From Janthinobacterium rivuli (GTDB taxonomy: Bacteria; Pseudomonadota; Gammaproteobacteria; Burkholderiales; Burkholderiaceae_D): 64,000 nucleotides of DNA. Below the pieces are notes generated by a model, which was not told the DNA's origin, ran no database searches, and saw only the letters and a list, made by a program, of their open reading frames with translations. Location: assembly GCF_029690045.1 (NCBI RefSeq), contig NZ_CP121464.1, positions 6,014,001 to 6,078,000 of the forward strand, given 5' to 3'. Made by a program: the position numbers and the translations under genes. This document shows positions 37,149 through 46,197 of this stretch, piece after piece (the stretch's first letter is position 1; each line of letters starts with the position of its first letter).

Positions 37149-37994
37149 CTAGTCTTCCAAATACGCCGCAGACAGTTGCTTGCGGCGTCTGCGGTCCGCG
37201 CGCGCCAGCATCACGGCATACGCGATGACGGCAATGGTCACGACCAGGATCGTCAGCGCCGCGATGGCGTTCACGCGCGGATCGAGCCCCAGGCGCGCGC
37301 GCGAGAAAATCACCAGCGGCATCGTCGTCGAGCCGGGGCCGGACAAGAAGGCCGACAGCACCACGTCGTCGAGCGACAAAGTAAATGTCAGCAGCCAGGC
37401 CGAGGCCAGGGCCTGCGTGATGTTCGGCAGGGTCACGAGGAAGAAGACCTGGTGCGCGCGGCAGCCCAGGTCCATCGCCGCTTCGGCCAGCGATTTGCTC
37501 ATCTCCTGCAGGCGCGACTGCACCACCACGGCCGCATACGCCATGCCCAGCAGGGTGTGGCCGAGCCAGATGGTCAGCACGCCCCGCTCGGGAAAACCGA
37601 AGACCTTTTGCATGGACACCAGCATCAGCAGCAAGGACAGGCCGATGATCACTTCCGGCATCACCAAAGGCGCGCTGACCATGGCGGAAAACACGGTGCG
37701 GCCGCGGAAGCGCTGGTAACTGGTCAAGGCAAAGGCGGCAAACGTGCCGAGGATGACGGAGGATGTCGCCGACATGAAGGCAATCTTCAGCGACAAGCCA
37801 AAACCTGAGATGATCTCCGTATCGCTCATCAACTCGCTGTACCAGCGCAGCGAAAAACCGCTCCACACCATGTCCTGGCGCGAGCTGTTGAACGAGAAGA
37901 CGATCAGTACGATGATGGGCAGGTAGAGGAACAGATAGCCGAGCGAAAGCCAGCCGCGGCCGAACCAGCTCTGCAGGAAAGTACGTCCGTTCAT
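37149..37994 (-). CDS. potI: Polyamine ABC transporter permease (PotI-like)
   Basis: A 281-residue inner-membrane permease with the binding-protein-dependent transport fold. The ABC-interaction loop is SLAEAAMDLGCRAHQVFFLVTLPNITQAL (EAA motif), and SLDDVVLSAFLSGPGSTTMPLVIFS is typical of PotC/PotI. It overlaps potH by 4 bp (ATGA). Together with PotG and PotH it forms a putrescine/spermidine importer; specificity is taken from the operon rather than from residues seen here. Confidence 0.93.
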   Translation of the reverse strand: MNGRTFLQSWFGRGWLSLGYLFLYLPIIVLIVFSFNSSRQDMVWSGFSLRWYSELMSDTEIISGFGLSLKIAFMSATSSVILGTFAAFALTSYQRFRGRTVFSAMVSAPLVMPEVIIGLSLLLMLVSMQKVFGFPERGVLTIWLGHTLLGMAYAAVVVQSRLQEMSKSLAEAAMDLGCRAHQVFFLVTLPNITQALASAWLLTFTLSLDDVVLSAFLSGPGSTTMPLVIFSRARLGLDPRVNAIAALTILVVTIAVIAYAVMLARADRRRRKQLSAAYLED

Positions 37995-38932
37995 GTGCGC
38001 TCCTCCGCGTCCTGCTCCGTCTTGTATTTGTTAAAAATGGCCATCGGCACGAGGATCAGCAAGACCACCAGCACCGTCACCGACGACGCCATGGCCCAGT
38101 CGTTATTGGTGAAGTATTCATCCCACAGCACCCGGCCGATCATCAGGGTTTCCGGGCCGCCCAGCAGTTCGGGAATCACGTATTCGCCCACGGAAGGAAT
38201 GAACACCAGCATGGCGCCGGCGATGATGCCCGATTTCGACAGCGGCACCGTGATGCGCCAGAACGCCTGCAACGGCGTGGCGCCCAGGTCGGCCGCCGCT
38301 TCCAGGTAGCGCATATCCATTTTTACCAGGTTCGCGTACAGGGGCAAAATCATGAAAGGCAGGTAGGCGTACACCATGCCGACCACCAGCGAGAACGAAG
38401 TGTTCATCATGTGCAGCGGTTCCTGCACCACGCCCAACGCGATCAGCAGGTCGTTGAGCAAGCCGTGGTTGGCCAGGATGCCCTTCCACGCATACACGCG
38501 CAGCAGGAACGAGGTCCAGAACGGCAGCATCACCAGCATCATCAGCACGGGACGAATGGACGGCCTGGCGCGCGCCATGAAGTAGGCGAACGGATAGCCG
38601 ATGAAGAGGCAGATGGCCGTGGTGATGGCCGCGTATTTCAATGAACTGAGATAGGTGAGCAGATACAGTTCATCGGCGGCGATGAACAGGTAGTTGGCGA
38701 TTTTGACCTTCAGCACGACGATGCCGTCGACATACGACAGCAAGCCGCCGAACGGGCTGCCCGCCGTGTCCATGTCGGACAGGCTGATACGCAGCACGAT
38801 CAGAAACGGTACCAAAAAGGCGGCCGTGAGGAACAGCGACGGCACGGCGATGACGGCGTTGCGGCCCGCGTTTTTCCCTGTTACCCAGCGCAGGGTGACC
38901 AGGCTACGCAGCAATTGCAGAATGGACGTCAT
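37991..38932 (-). CDS. potH: Polyamine ABC transporter permease (PotH-like)
   Basis: A 313-residue membrane permease. Its long periplasmic region after the first helix (GGLLSYVDGIVVLKVKIANYLFIAADELYLLTYLSSLKYAAITT) and the EAA loop YLEAAADLGATPLQAFWRITVPLSKSGIIAG match PotB/PotH. PSVGEYVIPELLGGPETLMIG is also characteristic. It lies 7 bp after potG and overlaps potI by 4 bp. Confidence 0.93.
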   Translation of the reverse strand: MTSILQLLRSLVTLRWVTGKNAGRNAVIAVPSLFLTAAFLVPFLIVLRISLSDMDTAGSPFGGLLSYVDGIVVLKVKIANYLFIAADELYLLTYLSSLKYAAITTAICLFIGYPFAYFMARARPSIRPVLMMLVMLPFWTSFLLRVYAWKGILANHGLLNDLLIALGVVQEPLHMMNTSFSLVVGMVYAYLPFMILPLYANLVKMDMRYLEAAADLGATPLQAFWRITVPLSKSGIIAGAMLVFIPSVGEYVIPELLGGPETLMIGRVLWDEYFTNNDWAMASSVTVLVVLLILVPMAIFNKYKTEQDAEERT

Positions 38933-38939
38933 GATGGCC

Positions 38940-40088
38940 TCAGCTGGTCAGCACGACGATGTCGGCGCCATCCCACCATACCCACACGCGCTGTTCGCGC
39001 TCAAGGCGCGCGGCGTCGTGGCGGGCCGCGTTGGTGCGCGAGACTTTCACCACCGTGCCGCTGTCGAGGCGCACATGGTAGCTGGTTTCATTGCCAAAAT
39101 ACGCCATGGCGACGATCACGCCCTGGGCGCAGTTGTAGCCGTGTTCCTTTGGTGACGCGCGCTCTTCCAAGGTGGGTGGCGCGATCTGGATGCCGATTTT
39201 TTCGGGGCGCACGGCCACCGAGACATCCATGCCCAGATTGCCCGTGATGCCATGCGAAACATAGTGCTCGCCATCGGGCGTGGCGATCACCACGTGATCC
39301 GGTTCGTCCTGCGTGATGCGGCCGTCGAACAGATTGACGCTGCCGATGAAGTCAGCCACGAAACGGCAATTCGGCGTTTCATAGATTTCACCGGGCGCGC
39401 CCACCTGCAGGATGCGCCCTTCGCTCATGACGGCGATGCGCGTGGCCATGCTCATGGCCTCATCCTGGTCGTGCGTGACCATCACGCAGGTGACGCCCAC
39501 CTGCTCGATGATATTCACCAGTTCCATCTGCGTGCGCTCGCGCAGTTTTTTATCCAGCGCGCCCAGCGGCTCGTCGAGCAGCAGCAATTGCGGCCGCTTG
39601 GCCAGGCTACGCGCCAGCGCCACGCGCTGCTGCTGCCCGCCCGACAACTGGTGCGGCTTGCGCTTCGCATACTGCCCCAGCTGCACCAGCGCCAGCATCT
39701 GCTCGACCCGCGCCGCCACTTCCGCTTTCGGCAAGCCATCGCGGCGCAGGCCGAAGGCGATGTTGTCCCACACGGACAGATGTGGAAACAGCGCGTACGA
39801 CTGGAACATCATGTTGATGGGGCGCTGGTGCGGCGGCACATCGACGATGCTGTTGCCCGCCAGGGCGATCCTGCCCGACGTCGGCGTCTCGAAGCCCGCC
39901 AGCATGCGCAGCAGGGTCGACTTGCCGCAACCTGAACTGCCCAGCAGGGCGAAGATCTCGCCCTTGTTGATCGTCACGGAAATATCATTGACGGCGCGCA
40001 CGCCATCGAATTCCTTGACCAGTTGATCAATCAGCAAGAAAGGCGCTGGGGCGTCGCTGGCCGACGCGGCGGGTGTTGCTATCGTCAT
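38940..40088 (-). CDS. potG: Polyamine ABC transporter ATP-binding protein (PotG-like)
   Basis: A 382-residue ATPase with Walker A GSSGCGKST (50-58), a Q-loop near FQSYALFPH, the signature LSGGQQQRVALARSLA, Walker B LLLLDEPLGALD and a C-terminal TOBE domain from about 290 (VSVAVRPEKIGI). It energises the PotHI importer. Unusually, no periplasmic binding-protein gene precedes it. Instead, a hairpin terminator and a palindromic repeat fill the 195-bp gap to the aminotransferase gene. No strong ribosome-binding site is visible. Confidence 0.93.
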   Translation of the reverse strand: MTIATPAASASDAPAPFLLIDQLVKEFDGVRAVNDISVTINKGEIFALLGSSGCGKSTLLRMLAGFETPTSGRIALAGNSIVDVPPHQRPINMMFQSYALFPHLSVWDNIAFGLRRDGLPKAEVAARVEQMLALVQLGQYAKRKPHQLSGGQQQRVALARSLAKRPQLLLLDEPLGALDKKLRERTQMELVNIIEQVGVTCVMVTHDQDEAMSMATRIAVMSEGRILQVGAPGEIYETPNCRFVADFIGSVNLFDGRITQDEPDHVVIATPDGEHYVSHGITGNLGMDVSVAVRPEKIGIQIAPPTLEERASPKEHGYNCAQGVIVAMAYFGNETSYHVRLDSGTVVKVSRTNAARHDAARLEREQRVWVWWDGADIVVLTS

Positions 40089-40120
40089 GTGGGTGCTTTG
40101 GGTAAGTGGGTGTCAAAATG

Positions 40121-40149
40121 AAAAACTGGCCGCTACAAAGAGCGGCCAG
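40121..40149 (-). terminator. Hairpin terminator/attenuator upstream of potG
   Basis: CTGGCCGCT (40126-40134) pairs with AGCGGCCAG (40141-40149), loop of six; on the minus strand it is followed by five T residues. It lies between the spuC-like gene and potG, 33 bp before the potG start. It may attenuate potGHI expression or be the leftover terminator of a lost upstream gene. Confidence 0.78.
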
Positions 40150-40225
40150 GATGGAAGTTTAGCGGAACTGTCGCTTATCTGGTCTAAAAATTGTACAGAT
40201 GTCGATAAAAACCCAACAGCAGAGA

Positions 40226-40256
40226 CTGGGGTCGTACCCTCAGGGTACGACCCCAG
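40226..40256. repeat. Perfect 15-bp inverted repeat between spuC and potG
   Basis: Arms CTGGGGTCGTACCCT (40226-40240) and AGGGTACGACCCCAG (40242-40256) are separated by one base. Each arm also contains its own GGGT.CGTACCC-like dyad. It is not followed by a T-run, so it is probably a REP-like repeat rather than a terminator. It resembles the GGGGTCAGACCC element at 63445-63508 in style. Confidence 0.85.
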
Positions 40257-40283
40257 CGCTTAGATTTTGGGTTCAGTAAAAAC

Positions 40284-41744
40284 CTACACCCACCCCTTCG
40301 CTTTCACGTCCGCATACGTCTTGTCCAGGCACAGACGTATCAAGCCCACCATTTCATCGATCTGCGCGCGCGTCATCACCAGCGGCGGGGCGACGATCAT
40401 GCGCTCGCCCACGGCGCGCATGATGACGCCATTGTCGAACATGTGGCCGCGGCAAATCATGCCCACGCCCTGGCCCTCGTCGAACAGCTCGTTTTCGTGC
40501 ACGGTGGCGCCCTTCCTGCGCACCAGGTTCAGGCCCGCGACCAGGCCGCAACTGTCCGCATAGCCGACCAGCGGATGTTCGCCCAGGCTGGCGAAGCACT
40601 GCCGCAGATACGGCCCCGTATCTTCGGCCACCTTGGCCACCAGCTGTTCCTCCTCGATGATGCGGATGTTTTCCAGCGCGGCCGCGCAGGCGACGGGGTG
40701 GCCGGAATACGTGAAGCCGTGGGTGAACTCGCCGCCCTGTTCAATCAAGACTTTAGCGACCCGGTCGCCCACCAGCACGCCGCCCAGCGGCACATAGCCA
40801 GAGGTGACGCCCTTGGCAAAGGTGATCAGGTCGGGCTTGATGCCGAACAGTTCGGAGCCGAACCAGCGCCCCAGGCGACCAAAGCCGCAGATGACTTCAT
40901 CGGCGATCAGCAAGATGCCGTACTTGTCGCAGATGCGCTGGATCTCGGGCCAGTAGGTCGATGGCGGAATGATGACGCCGCCCGCGCCCTGCACCGGTTC
41001 GCCGATGAAGGCGGCCACCTTGTCGGCGCCGATTTCCAGGATTTTGTCTTCCAGCCAGCCAGCCGCCTTCAGGCCGAATGCCTCGGGAGTCAATCCATGG
41101 CCCGATTCCAGGTAATTGGGCTGGCCGATATGCGCGATGCCCGGTATCGGCATGCCGCCCTGCGCATGCATGCCATCCATGCCCCCCAGCGACGCTCCCG
41201 CCACCGTGCTGCCGTGATAGGCGTTGTGGCGGCTGATGATGGTATGTCTCTCCTTGTAGCCGAGGATATCCCAGTAGCGGCGCACCATGCGCAGATTCGT
41301 GTCGTTGCCTTCGGAACCGGAACTGGTGAAGAAGACGTGCTGGAACTGCGGCGGCGATATCTGCGCCAGCTTGGCGGCCAGCTGCGCGGCCGGCACGTTC
41401 GTCGTGCCAAAGAAGCTGTTATAGAACGGCAGCGTCTCCATCTGCCGGTACACGGCTTGCGAGATCGATGTGCGGCCGTAGCCGACGTTGACGCACCACA
41501 GGCCCGACATGCCGTCGACGATTTTCTTGCCCTGGCTATCCCACAGGTAGACGCCATCGCCGCGCACCATCACCCTGGCACCCTTGCTTGCCAGGTCCTG
41601 GAAATCGGTGAATGGATGCAGGTAGTGGGCCGAGTCCATCTGCTGGATGGCGGCCGTGTCATAGACTTGTGGCGCCGCGTTTTTCTGCGCCACGGAGGCG
41701 ACCAAAGCGGCGCTCGGCGCCAGCGGATTGTTGGATGTGCTCAT
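40284..41744 (-). CDS. spuC: Putrescine aminotransferase (SpuC-like, class III)
   Basis: A 486-residue PLP enzyme. Landmarks are DSQGKKIVDGMSGLWCVNVGYGR, SGSEGNDTNLRMVRRYW (cofactor phosphate region), LLIADEVICGFGRLG and the PLP lysine in DLITFAKGVTSGY near 311. In Pseudomonas SpuC transfers the amino group of putrescine to pyruvate, giving 4-aminobutyraldehyde. It follows the PuuA-like gene by 12 bp. The related omega-amino acid:pyruvate aminotransferases are the main alternative, but the operon favours SpuC. Confidence 0.92.
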   Translation of the reverse strand: MSTSNNPLAPSAALVASVAQKNAAPQVYDTAAIQQMDSAHYLHPFTDFQDLASKGARVMVRGDGVYLWDSQGKKIVDGMSGLWCVNVGYGRTSISQAVYRQMETLPFYNSFFGTTNVPAAQLAAKLAQISPPQFQHVFFTSSGSEGNDTNLRMVRRYWDILGYKERHTIISRHNAYHGSTVAGASLGGMDGMHAQGGMPIPGIAHIGQPNYLESGHGLTPEAFGLKAAGWLEDKILEIGADKVAAFIGEPVQGAGGVIIPPSTYWPEIQRICDKYGILLIADEVICGFGRLGRWFGSELFGIKPDLITFAKGVTSGYVPLGGVLVGDRVAKVLIEQGGEFTHGFTYSGHPVACAAALENIRIIEEEQLVAKVAEDTGPYLRQCFASLGEHPLVGYADSCGLVAGLNLVRRKGATVHENELFDEGQGVGMICRGHMFDNGVIMRAVGERMIVAPPLVMTRAQIDEMVGLIRLCLDKTYADVKAKGWV

Positions 41745-41756
41745 TGATATCCTTTC

Positions 41757-43127
41757 TTAAACATGGAGCAGAAGATGTTCGCGCTCCCACGGGCTGATCA
41801 CGGTCATGAACTCCTGGTGTTCCAGGTCCTTGATGGCCGCATACACGTCGATGAAGCGCTCGCCCAGCACCGTGCGCAGCTTGTCTTCCGCGCGCAGCAA
41901 CTGCAGGGCCTCCGGCAAGCCTTGCGGCAGTTCGAACTTCATGTCATAGGCACTGCCCACCATCATCGGTGTCGCCTCCAGCTGCTCCGTCATGCCCAGG
42001 TAGCCGCAGGCCAGGGTGACGGCCAGGGCCAGGTAGGGATTGGCGTCAGCGCCGATGATGCGGTTTTCCACGCGCCGGTCCTGCACGCCCGACTCGGGCA
42101 CGCGGAAACCCACCGTGCGGTTGTCCAGGCCCCATTGAATATTGATCGGCGCGGCCGTATGGCGCACGATGCGACGGTAGGAATTCACGTAGGGCGCGAC
42201 GATGGCCATGGCCGACGGCATGTAGCGCTGCAGTCCCGCGATGTAATGCTTGAAGATGGGCGCGGCCGAACCATCCTCGTTGCTGAAGATGTTCAGTCCC
42301 GTCTTCGCATCGACAACGCTCTGGTGCACGTGCATGGCGGAACCTGGTTCGCCCGCCATGGGCTTGGCCATGAAGGTGGCGTACATATCGTGTTTCAAGG
42401 CCGCTTCGCGCAGGGTGCGCTTGAAGAAAAACACCTTGTCGGCCAGGCCCAGGGGGTCGCCGTGCAGGAAGTTGATTTCCATCTGCCCCGCGCCGATTTC
42501 GTGGATCAGCGTATCGACGTCAAGATTCATCAATTCGCAGTAATCGTAGATATCCTCGAACAGGGGATCGAACTCGTTGACGGCGTCGATGCTGTAGACC
42601 TGGCGGCTCGTCTCGGCACGGCCGCTGCGCCCGATGGGCGGCTTCAATGGCAAGTCGGGGTCCGTGTTTTTCGCCGTCAGGTAGAACTCCAGTTCCGGCG
42701 CCACCACGGGTTTCCAGCCCTTGTCCGCATACAGTTTCAGCACGCGCCGCAGCACGGAGCGCGGGGCGAAATCGACCAGCGCGCCATCGGCAAAATAGCA
42801 GTCGTGGATGACTTGCGCGGTGGGATCCGTGGCCCACGGCACCATGGTGATGGTGGTGGGATCGGCCTTCAAGATCATGTCGCGGTCGGTGCTGGAAATG
42901 GCGCGGTCGTAGCCGCCATCGTCGACCGGGTAATTGCCCGTCACCGTCATGCCCAGTACCGCTTCCGGGATGCGCATGCCGCGCTCCTGGGTGAATTTCC
43001 CGCGTGGCAGGATCTTCCCCCGCGCCACGCCCGTCAAGTCGGGGACCAGGCATTCGATTTCCGTGACGCGCTTTTCATTGAGCCACAAATCCATGTCCGT
43101 ATAAGTGAAATTTTCGCGTATTGCCAT
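41757..43127 (-). CDS. puuA: Glutamine synthetase family, probable glutamate-putrescine ligase
   Basis: A 456-residue glutamine-synthetase-fold ligase. It has LVPDLTGVARGKILPRGKF (N-terminal beta-grasp), GAGQMEINFLHGDPL with metal-binding Glu residues, KPMAGEPGSAMHVHQS and the RxxESG-like segment RVPESGVQDRRVENRI. PuuA/SpuB joins putrescine to glutamate, giving gamma-glutamylputrescine. Its place between puuD-like and spuC-like genes supports polyamine use rather than ammonia assimilation. Confidence 0.92.
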   Translation of the reverse strand: MAIRENFTYTDMDLWLNEKRVTEIECLVPDLTGVARGKILPRGKFTQERGMRIPEAVLGMTVTGNYPVDDGGYDRAISSTDRDMILKADPTTITMVPWATDPTAQVIHDCYFADGALVDFAPRSVLRRVLKLYADKGWKPVVAPELEFYLTAKNTDPDLPLKPPIGRSGRAETSRQVYSIDAVNEFDPLFEDIYDYCELMNLDVDTLIHEIGAGQMEINFLHGDPLGLADKVFFFKRTLREAALKHDMYATFMAKPMAGEPGSAMHVHQSVVDAKTGLNIFSNEDGSAAPIFKHYIAGLQRYMPSAMAIVAPYVNSYRRIVRHTAAPINIQWGLDNRTVGFRVPESGVQDRRVENRIIGADANPYLALAVTLACGYLGMTEQLEATPMMVGSAYDMKFELPQGLPEALQLLRAEDKLRTVLGERFIDVYAAIKDLEHQEFMTVISPWEREHLLLHV

Positions 43128-43194
43128 GTTTCCCTCTCGTTGGTCTTGCGCTTTTCCTGATTAAGCGCCGCATGGTGCTGGTGCGGCGCGCCTG

Positions 43195-43962
43195 TCATCC
43201 TTTCTGTCTATGCTGCTGTTCCTGGTAATCGCGGCATGCCTGGCCGAAGGCGCCAAACAGGCGCATGGACTGCGGATTGTCTTCCACCTGCCATTCCGGA
43301 TGCCATTGCACGGCCAAGGTAAAACCGGCGGCGCTGGCCACGCTATACGCTTCCACCAGGCCGTCGTCGGCCAGCGCTTCCACGAGCAAGCCATCGGCCA
43401 ACCGGGCGACGCCCTGGCCATGCAGGGAATTGATCATCATCTCGCTCTCGCCGCCCAGCAGCCGTGACAGCAGGCCGTCGGGCATCAGCTTGATGCGGTG
43501 CGAAGGCGCGTACTGGCGGTTCAAAGGATCGAGCACGTTTTCACGGTGGTCCTGCATGCCGGGCACCGCATGCACGGCCTGGTGCAGGCTGCCGCCCAGG
43601 GCCACGTTGACTTCCTGGAAGCCGCGGCAAATGGCCAGCAAGGGCAGCTGGCGCGCCAGCGCGGCGCGGATCAGGGGCAAGGTGGTGGCGTCGCGCGCGG
43701 GGTCTTGCGGCAGGTCGGGATGGAGGATGTCTTCGCCATACAGGCGAGCGTCGACGTTCGAGGCGGAGCCGGTCAGCATGACGCCGTCGGCGACGTGCAG
43801 CGCCGCCTCCAGGTCCGCGTCCGCTCCCAGGGCGGGCAACAGCAGCGGCATGCAGCCGGCGCCGCGCAGCACGGCGTGCAGGTATTTGTCCTGCGCCATG
43901 TGCCAGGCGTGGCTGCCAAGCTGGCGCTGGCAGGCGGGAACGAGAACGATGGGACGGCGCAT
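43195..43962 (-). CDS. puuD: Gamma-glutamyl-GABA hydrolase (class I amidotransferase fold)
   Basis: A 255-residue cytoplasmic hydrolase of the peptidase C26 type. The nucleophile is Cys112 in LAICRGFQEVNVALGG; H221 and E223 in VQWHPEWQ complete the triad. PuuD/SpuA releases GABA and glutamate from gamma-glutamyl-GABA. It is the first gene of the operon, with GAGGAAGC before the ATG, and is divergent from an MFS gene. No puuB oxidase gene is present in the cluster. Confidence 0.92.
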   Translation of the reverse strand: MRRPIVLVPACQRQLGSHAWHMAQDKYLHAVLRGAGCMPLLLPALGADADLEAALHVADGVMLTGSASNVDARLYGEDILHPDLPQDPARDATTLPLIRAALARQLPLLAICRGFQEVNVALGGSLHQAVHAVPGMQDHRENVLDPLNRQYAPSHRIKLMPDGLLSRLLGGESEMMINSLHGQGVARLADGLLVEALADDGLVEAYSVASAAGFTLAVQWHPEWQVEDNPQSMRLFGAFGQACRDYQEQQHRQKG

Positions 43963-44244
43963 GGAGCTTCCTCGCTGGCGTGACGATCCAATGACAGCGC
44001 CATGACAGCGCTGCCGCTCGCTTCACTGTACAGCAGAGCCGCAGGCAGCGGCCACACGGATGGGAATGGCCAGCGGTGGCACACATCGCCTACACTACGG
44101 CTTTGCAATATTGCTCTTGATAAAATCATCATATGCCCGTCCGGCGCCAAACACCAGCGCCGCAGGCAAAGTCCCTACCTTTCCCATGCATCCACACCGT
44201 TTTCCAGCCATCCCGAACACCATTTTCACCCTGCGGGGGCAGCC

Positions 44245-45390
44245 ATGAAGCACATGCCTTGGCGCGACTTCTTCGCCCTCGTCGTCAGCATCGGCGTGGT
44301 GGGCCTGGGCCTGGGCGCCACCATGCCGTTGACGGCGCTGACCCTGCACCAGCGCGGCGTGGGCACGGACATCATCGGCATGATCACGGCCGTCAGCGCC
44401 CTGGGCATCCTGGCCGCCTCGCCATTCGTCTCGCGCTGGGTGGGACGTTTCGGCGCGCGCGCCACCATGCTGGGCGCCGTATGGGTGGCTTCGCTGGCGA
44501 CGATCGCCATGCAGTGTACCGACCACCTGCTGGCGTGGAGCGTGCTGCGCTTCCTGTTCGGCGGCGCCATGGGCGTGCTGTTTACCATCGGCGAAGCGTG
44601 GGTGAACCGGCTGGCGCCCGACAATTCACGGGGAAGAGTGGTGGCCATGTACACCACCAGTTTTACGTTTTTCCAGCTGATCGGCCCTGCCCTCGTGGCA
44701 CTGTTCAACGACAAGATTTCCTGGAGCTTCGCCGCCTGCGGCCTGCTGTTCTTGCTGGCCGTGCCGGGATTGATGCTGATCTCGAACAGCGGCCCGGCAC
44801 GCGAACCGGAAGAACATGGCGTGAAGTGGACCCTGATCCTGCCGCGCATGCCGATGATCGTGCTCGGCGCCGCCTTCTTCGCCCTGTTCGACACCCTGGC
44901 ATTGAGCTTGCTGCCGCTGTACGCGATGGAGCACGGCATCGGCACGGACCTGGCCCTGCTGTCGGCCACCGTGGTGCTGGTGGGCGACACGGGCCTGCAA
45001 TTCGCGCTGGGCTGGATGGCCGACCGCTACGGCCGCGCCAAAGTCCACGCGGCCTGCGGCGTGGCCGTCTGCCTGCTGCTGCCGCTGCTGCCATTCGCCG
45101 TCGGCACGCCGTGGCTGTGGTGGACCTTGCTGCTGTTGCTGGGCGCGGCGGCAGGCGGCATCTACATGCTGGCGCTGGTGGCTTGCGGCGAACGGTTTAC
45201 GGGCCTGTCGCTGACCAGCGCCAGCGCCATCGTCAACGCCACCTGGGGCATCACCAGCGGCGGCGGCCCCCTGCTGACGGGCGTCTTGATGCAATCGGTG
45301 GGCGTGAACGCCCTGCCGGCCGTGATGTGGGTGTGCGCCGCCATTTTCGTCGGCAGCGCCGTGTGGGAACGCAGGAAGGGGATCGTCTAG
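44245..45390 (+). CDS. MFS transporter (YcaD-like)
   Basis: A 381-residue membrane protein with 12 expected helices. It resembles the YcaD branch of the major facilitator superfamily: FFALVVSIGVVGLGLGATMPLTALTLHQRGVGTDIIG at the start, RFLFGGAMGVLFTIGEAWVNRLAPDNSRGRVVAMYTTSFTFFQLIGPAL, and the loop GWMADRYGRAKVH. The ATG at 44245 is taken; the frame is open further upstream without homology. It is divergent from the polyamine operon (282-bp gap with no gene). Substrate unknown. Confidence 0.88.
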   Translation: MKHMPWRDFFALVVSIGVVGLGLGATMPLTALTLHQRGVGTDIIGMITAVSALGILAASPFVSRWVGRFGARATMLGAVWVASLATIAMQCTDHLLAWSVLRFLFGGAMGVLFTIGEAWVNRLAPDNSRGRVVAMYTTSFTFFQLIGPALVALFNDKISWSFAACGLLFLLAVPGLMLISNSGPAREPEEHGVKWTLILPRMPMIVLGAAFFALFDTLALSLLPLYAMEHGIGTDLALLSATVVLVGDTGLQFALGWMADRYGRAKVHAACGVAVCLLLPLLPFAVGTPWLWWTLLLLLGAAAGGIYMLALVACGERFTGLSLTSASAIVNATWGITSGGGPLLTGVLMQSVGVNALPAVMWVCAAIFVGSAVWERRKGIV

Positions 45391-45396
45391 CGTTTT

Positions 45397-46197
45397 TTAC
45401 TTACTCTCCAGGCGCTGCCGCAGTTCCTCGGCCACCGGGTAATCAGGATACGCCTGCCGGAACGCCGTCCACTCCTCGTGCGCCAAGCTGCCTTCGCCGG
45501 CCTTCAGCAGGGCGTCGATCTTCACCAGCCACACGGAAGCATCGAGCCTGGCCGGTGGCGGCAGCGGCGCCGACTTTGCCACGATGGGAGCGGGCATGGC
45601 CAGCGCCCGCTGTGCCGGCGCCTGGCGCTGCAGGCTGGCTTCGGCCTGCATGGCCGCTTGCTGCTCCATCGCCTCCCGCATTGCCGGAGGAGGTGGCGGG
45701 GCCGGTGGCGCTGGCGGAGAAACGGGTGCTGACACGGGTGCTGGCACTGGCCCGGCTTGCGCCGGCGGCCTCGGTGCCGCCTTGGCCATGGCGCGCGGTG
45801 CTGGCGGTAGTGGCGCAAACTCGGTCGCAGGTGCGGCGGCCGGTGTGGCTTCCCGCATCACCTCCTGCGTGACCGGTTCCCCCACCACGGGAAACTGCGC
45901 CGGTTTCGAGCCGAACCAGTCCACGCCGATCAGGTTCACCGTCAACAGCACGGCGGCGGCCAGTCCCAGCGGAACGCGCCAGCGCTGCAGGTAGTCGGGT
46001 GATTTTTTGGCCGGCAGGGTGCGCAGCACGCCATCGGCGCTGTCGTTCGCGGCGACCGGTTGCGGCAAGGCTTTTTCCGCGTCGGCCAGGATGGCCGCAT
46101 CGAGCGCGCTGGAAGGCGCGGGCTGCGGCAGACTGGCCAGCAGGGCGTTCAATTCCTCGTCATGCAAATCGTCGTTATCTTGATCGTGCGTCTTCAT
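45397..46197 (-). CDS. Putative transmembrane anti-sigma factor
   Basis: A 266-residue protein. The cytoplasmic N-terminus (1-85; DLHDEELNALLASLPQPAPSSALDAAILADAEKAL) has the acidic, helical look of an anti-sigma domain. One membrane helix follows (WRVPLGLAAAVLLTVNLIGV, about 85-105), then a long Ala/Pro-rich periplasmic stretch and a C-terminal helical segment (VWLVKIDALLKAGEGSLAHEEWTAFRQAYPDYPV). No zinc-binding HxxxCxxC motif is seen. Its ATG overlaps the sigma-factor stop by 4 bp. The function is inferred from this coupling and topology. Confidence 0.72.
   Translation of the reverse strand: MKTHDQDNDDLHDEELNALLASLPQPAPSSALDAAILADAEKALPQPVAANDSADGVLRTLPAKKSPDYLQRWRVPLGLAAAVLLTVNLIGVDWFGSKPAQFPVVGEPVTQEVMREATPAAAPATEFAPLPPAPRAMAKAAPRPPAQAGPVPAPVSAPVSPPAPPAPPPPPAMREAMEQQAAMQAEASLQRQAPAQRALAMPAPIVAKSAPLPPPARLDASVWLVKIDALLKAGEGSLAHEEWTAFRQAYPDYPVAEELRQRLESK

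Noticed and set aside
40226..40256. Reading the spuC-potG palindrome as a terminator
   Set aside because: No T-run follows it on either strand; the separate hairpin at 40121-40149 fits a terminator better.
43963..44244. Possible leader peptide or riboswitch between puuD and the MFS gene
   Set aside because: No conserved riboswitch core or stable hairpin set is recognisable; it is treated as a plain divergent promoter region.
44133..45872. Long plus-strand frame overlapping the YcaD-like MFS gene
   Set aside because: Out-of-frame reading rich in Arg/Pro; the MFS frame shows clear membrane helices and family motifs.
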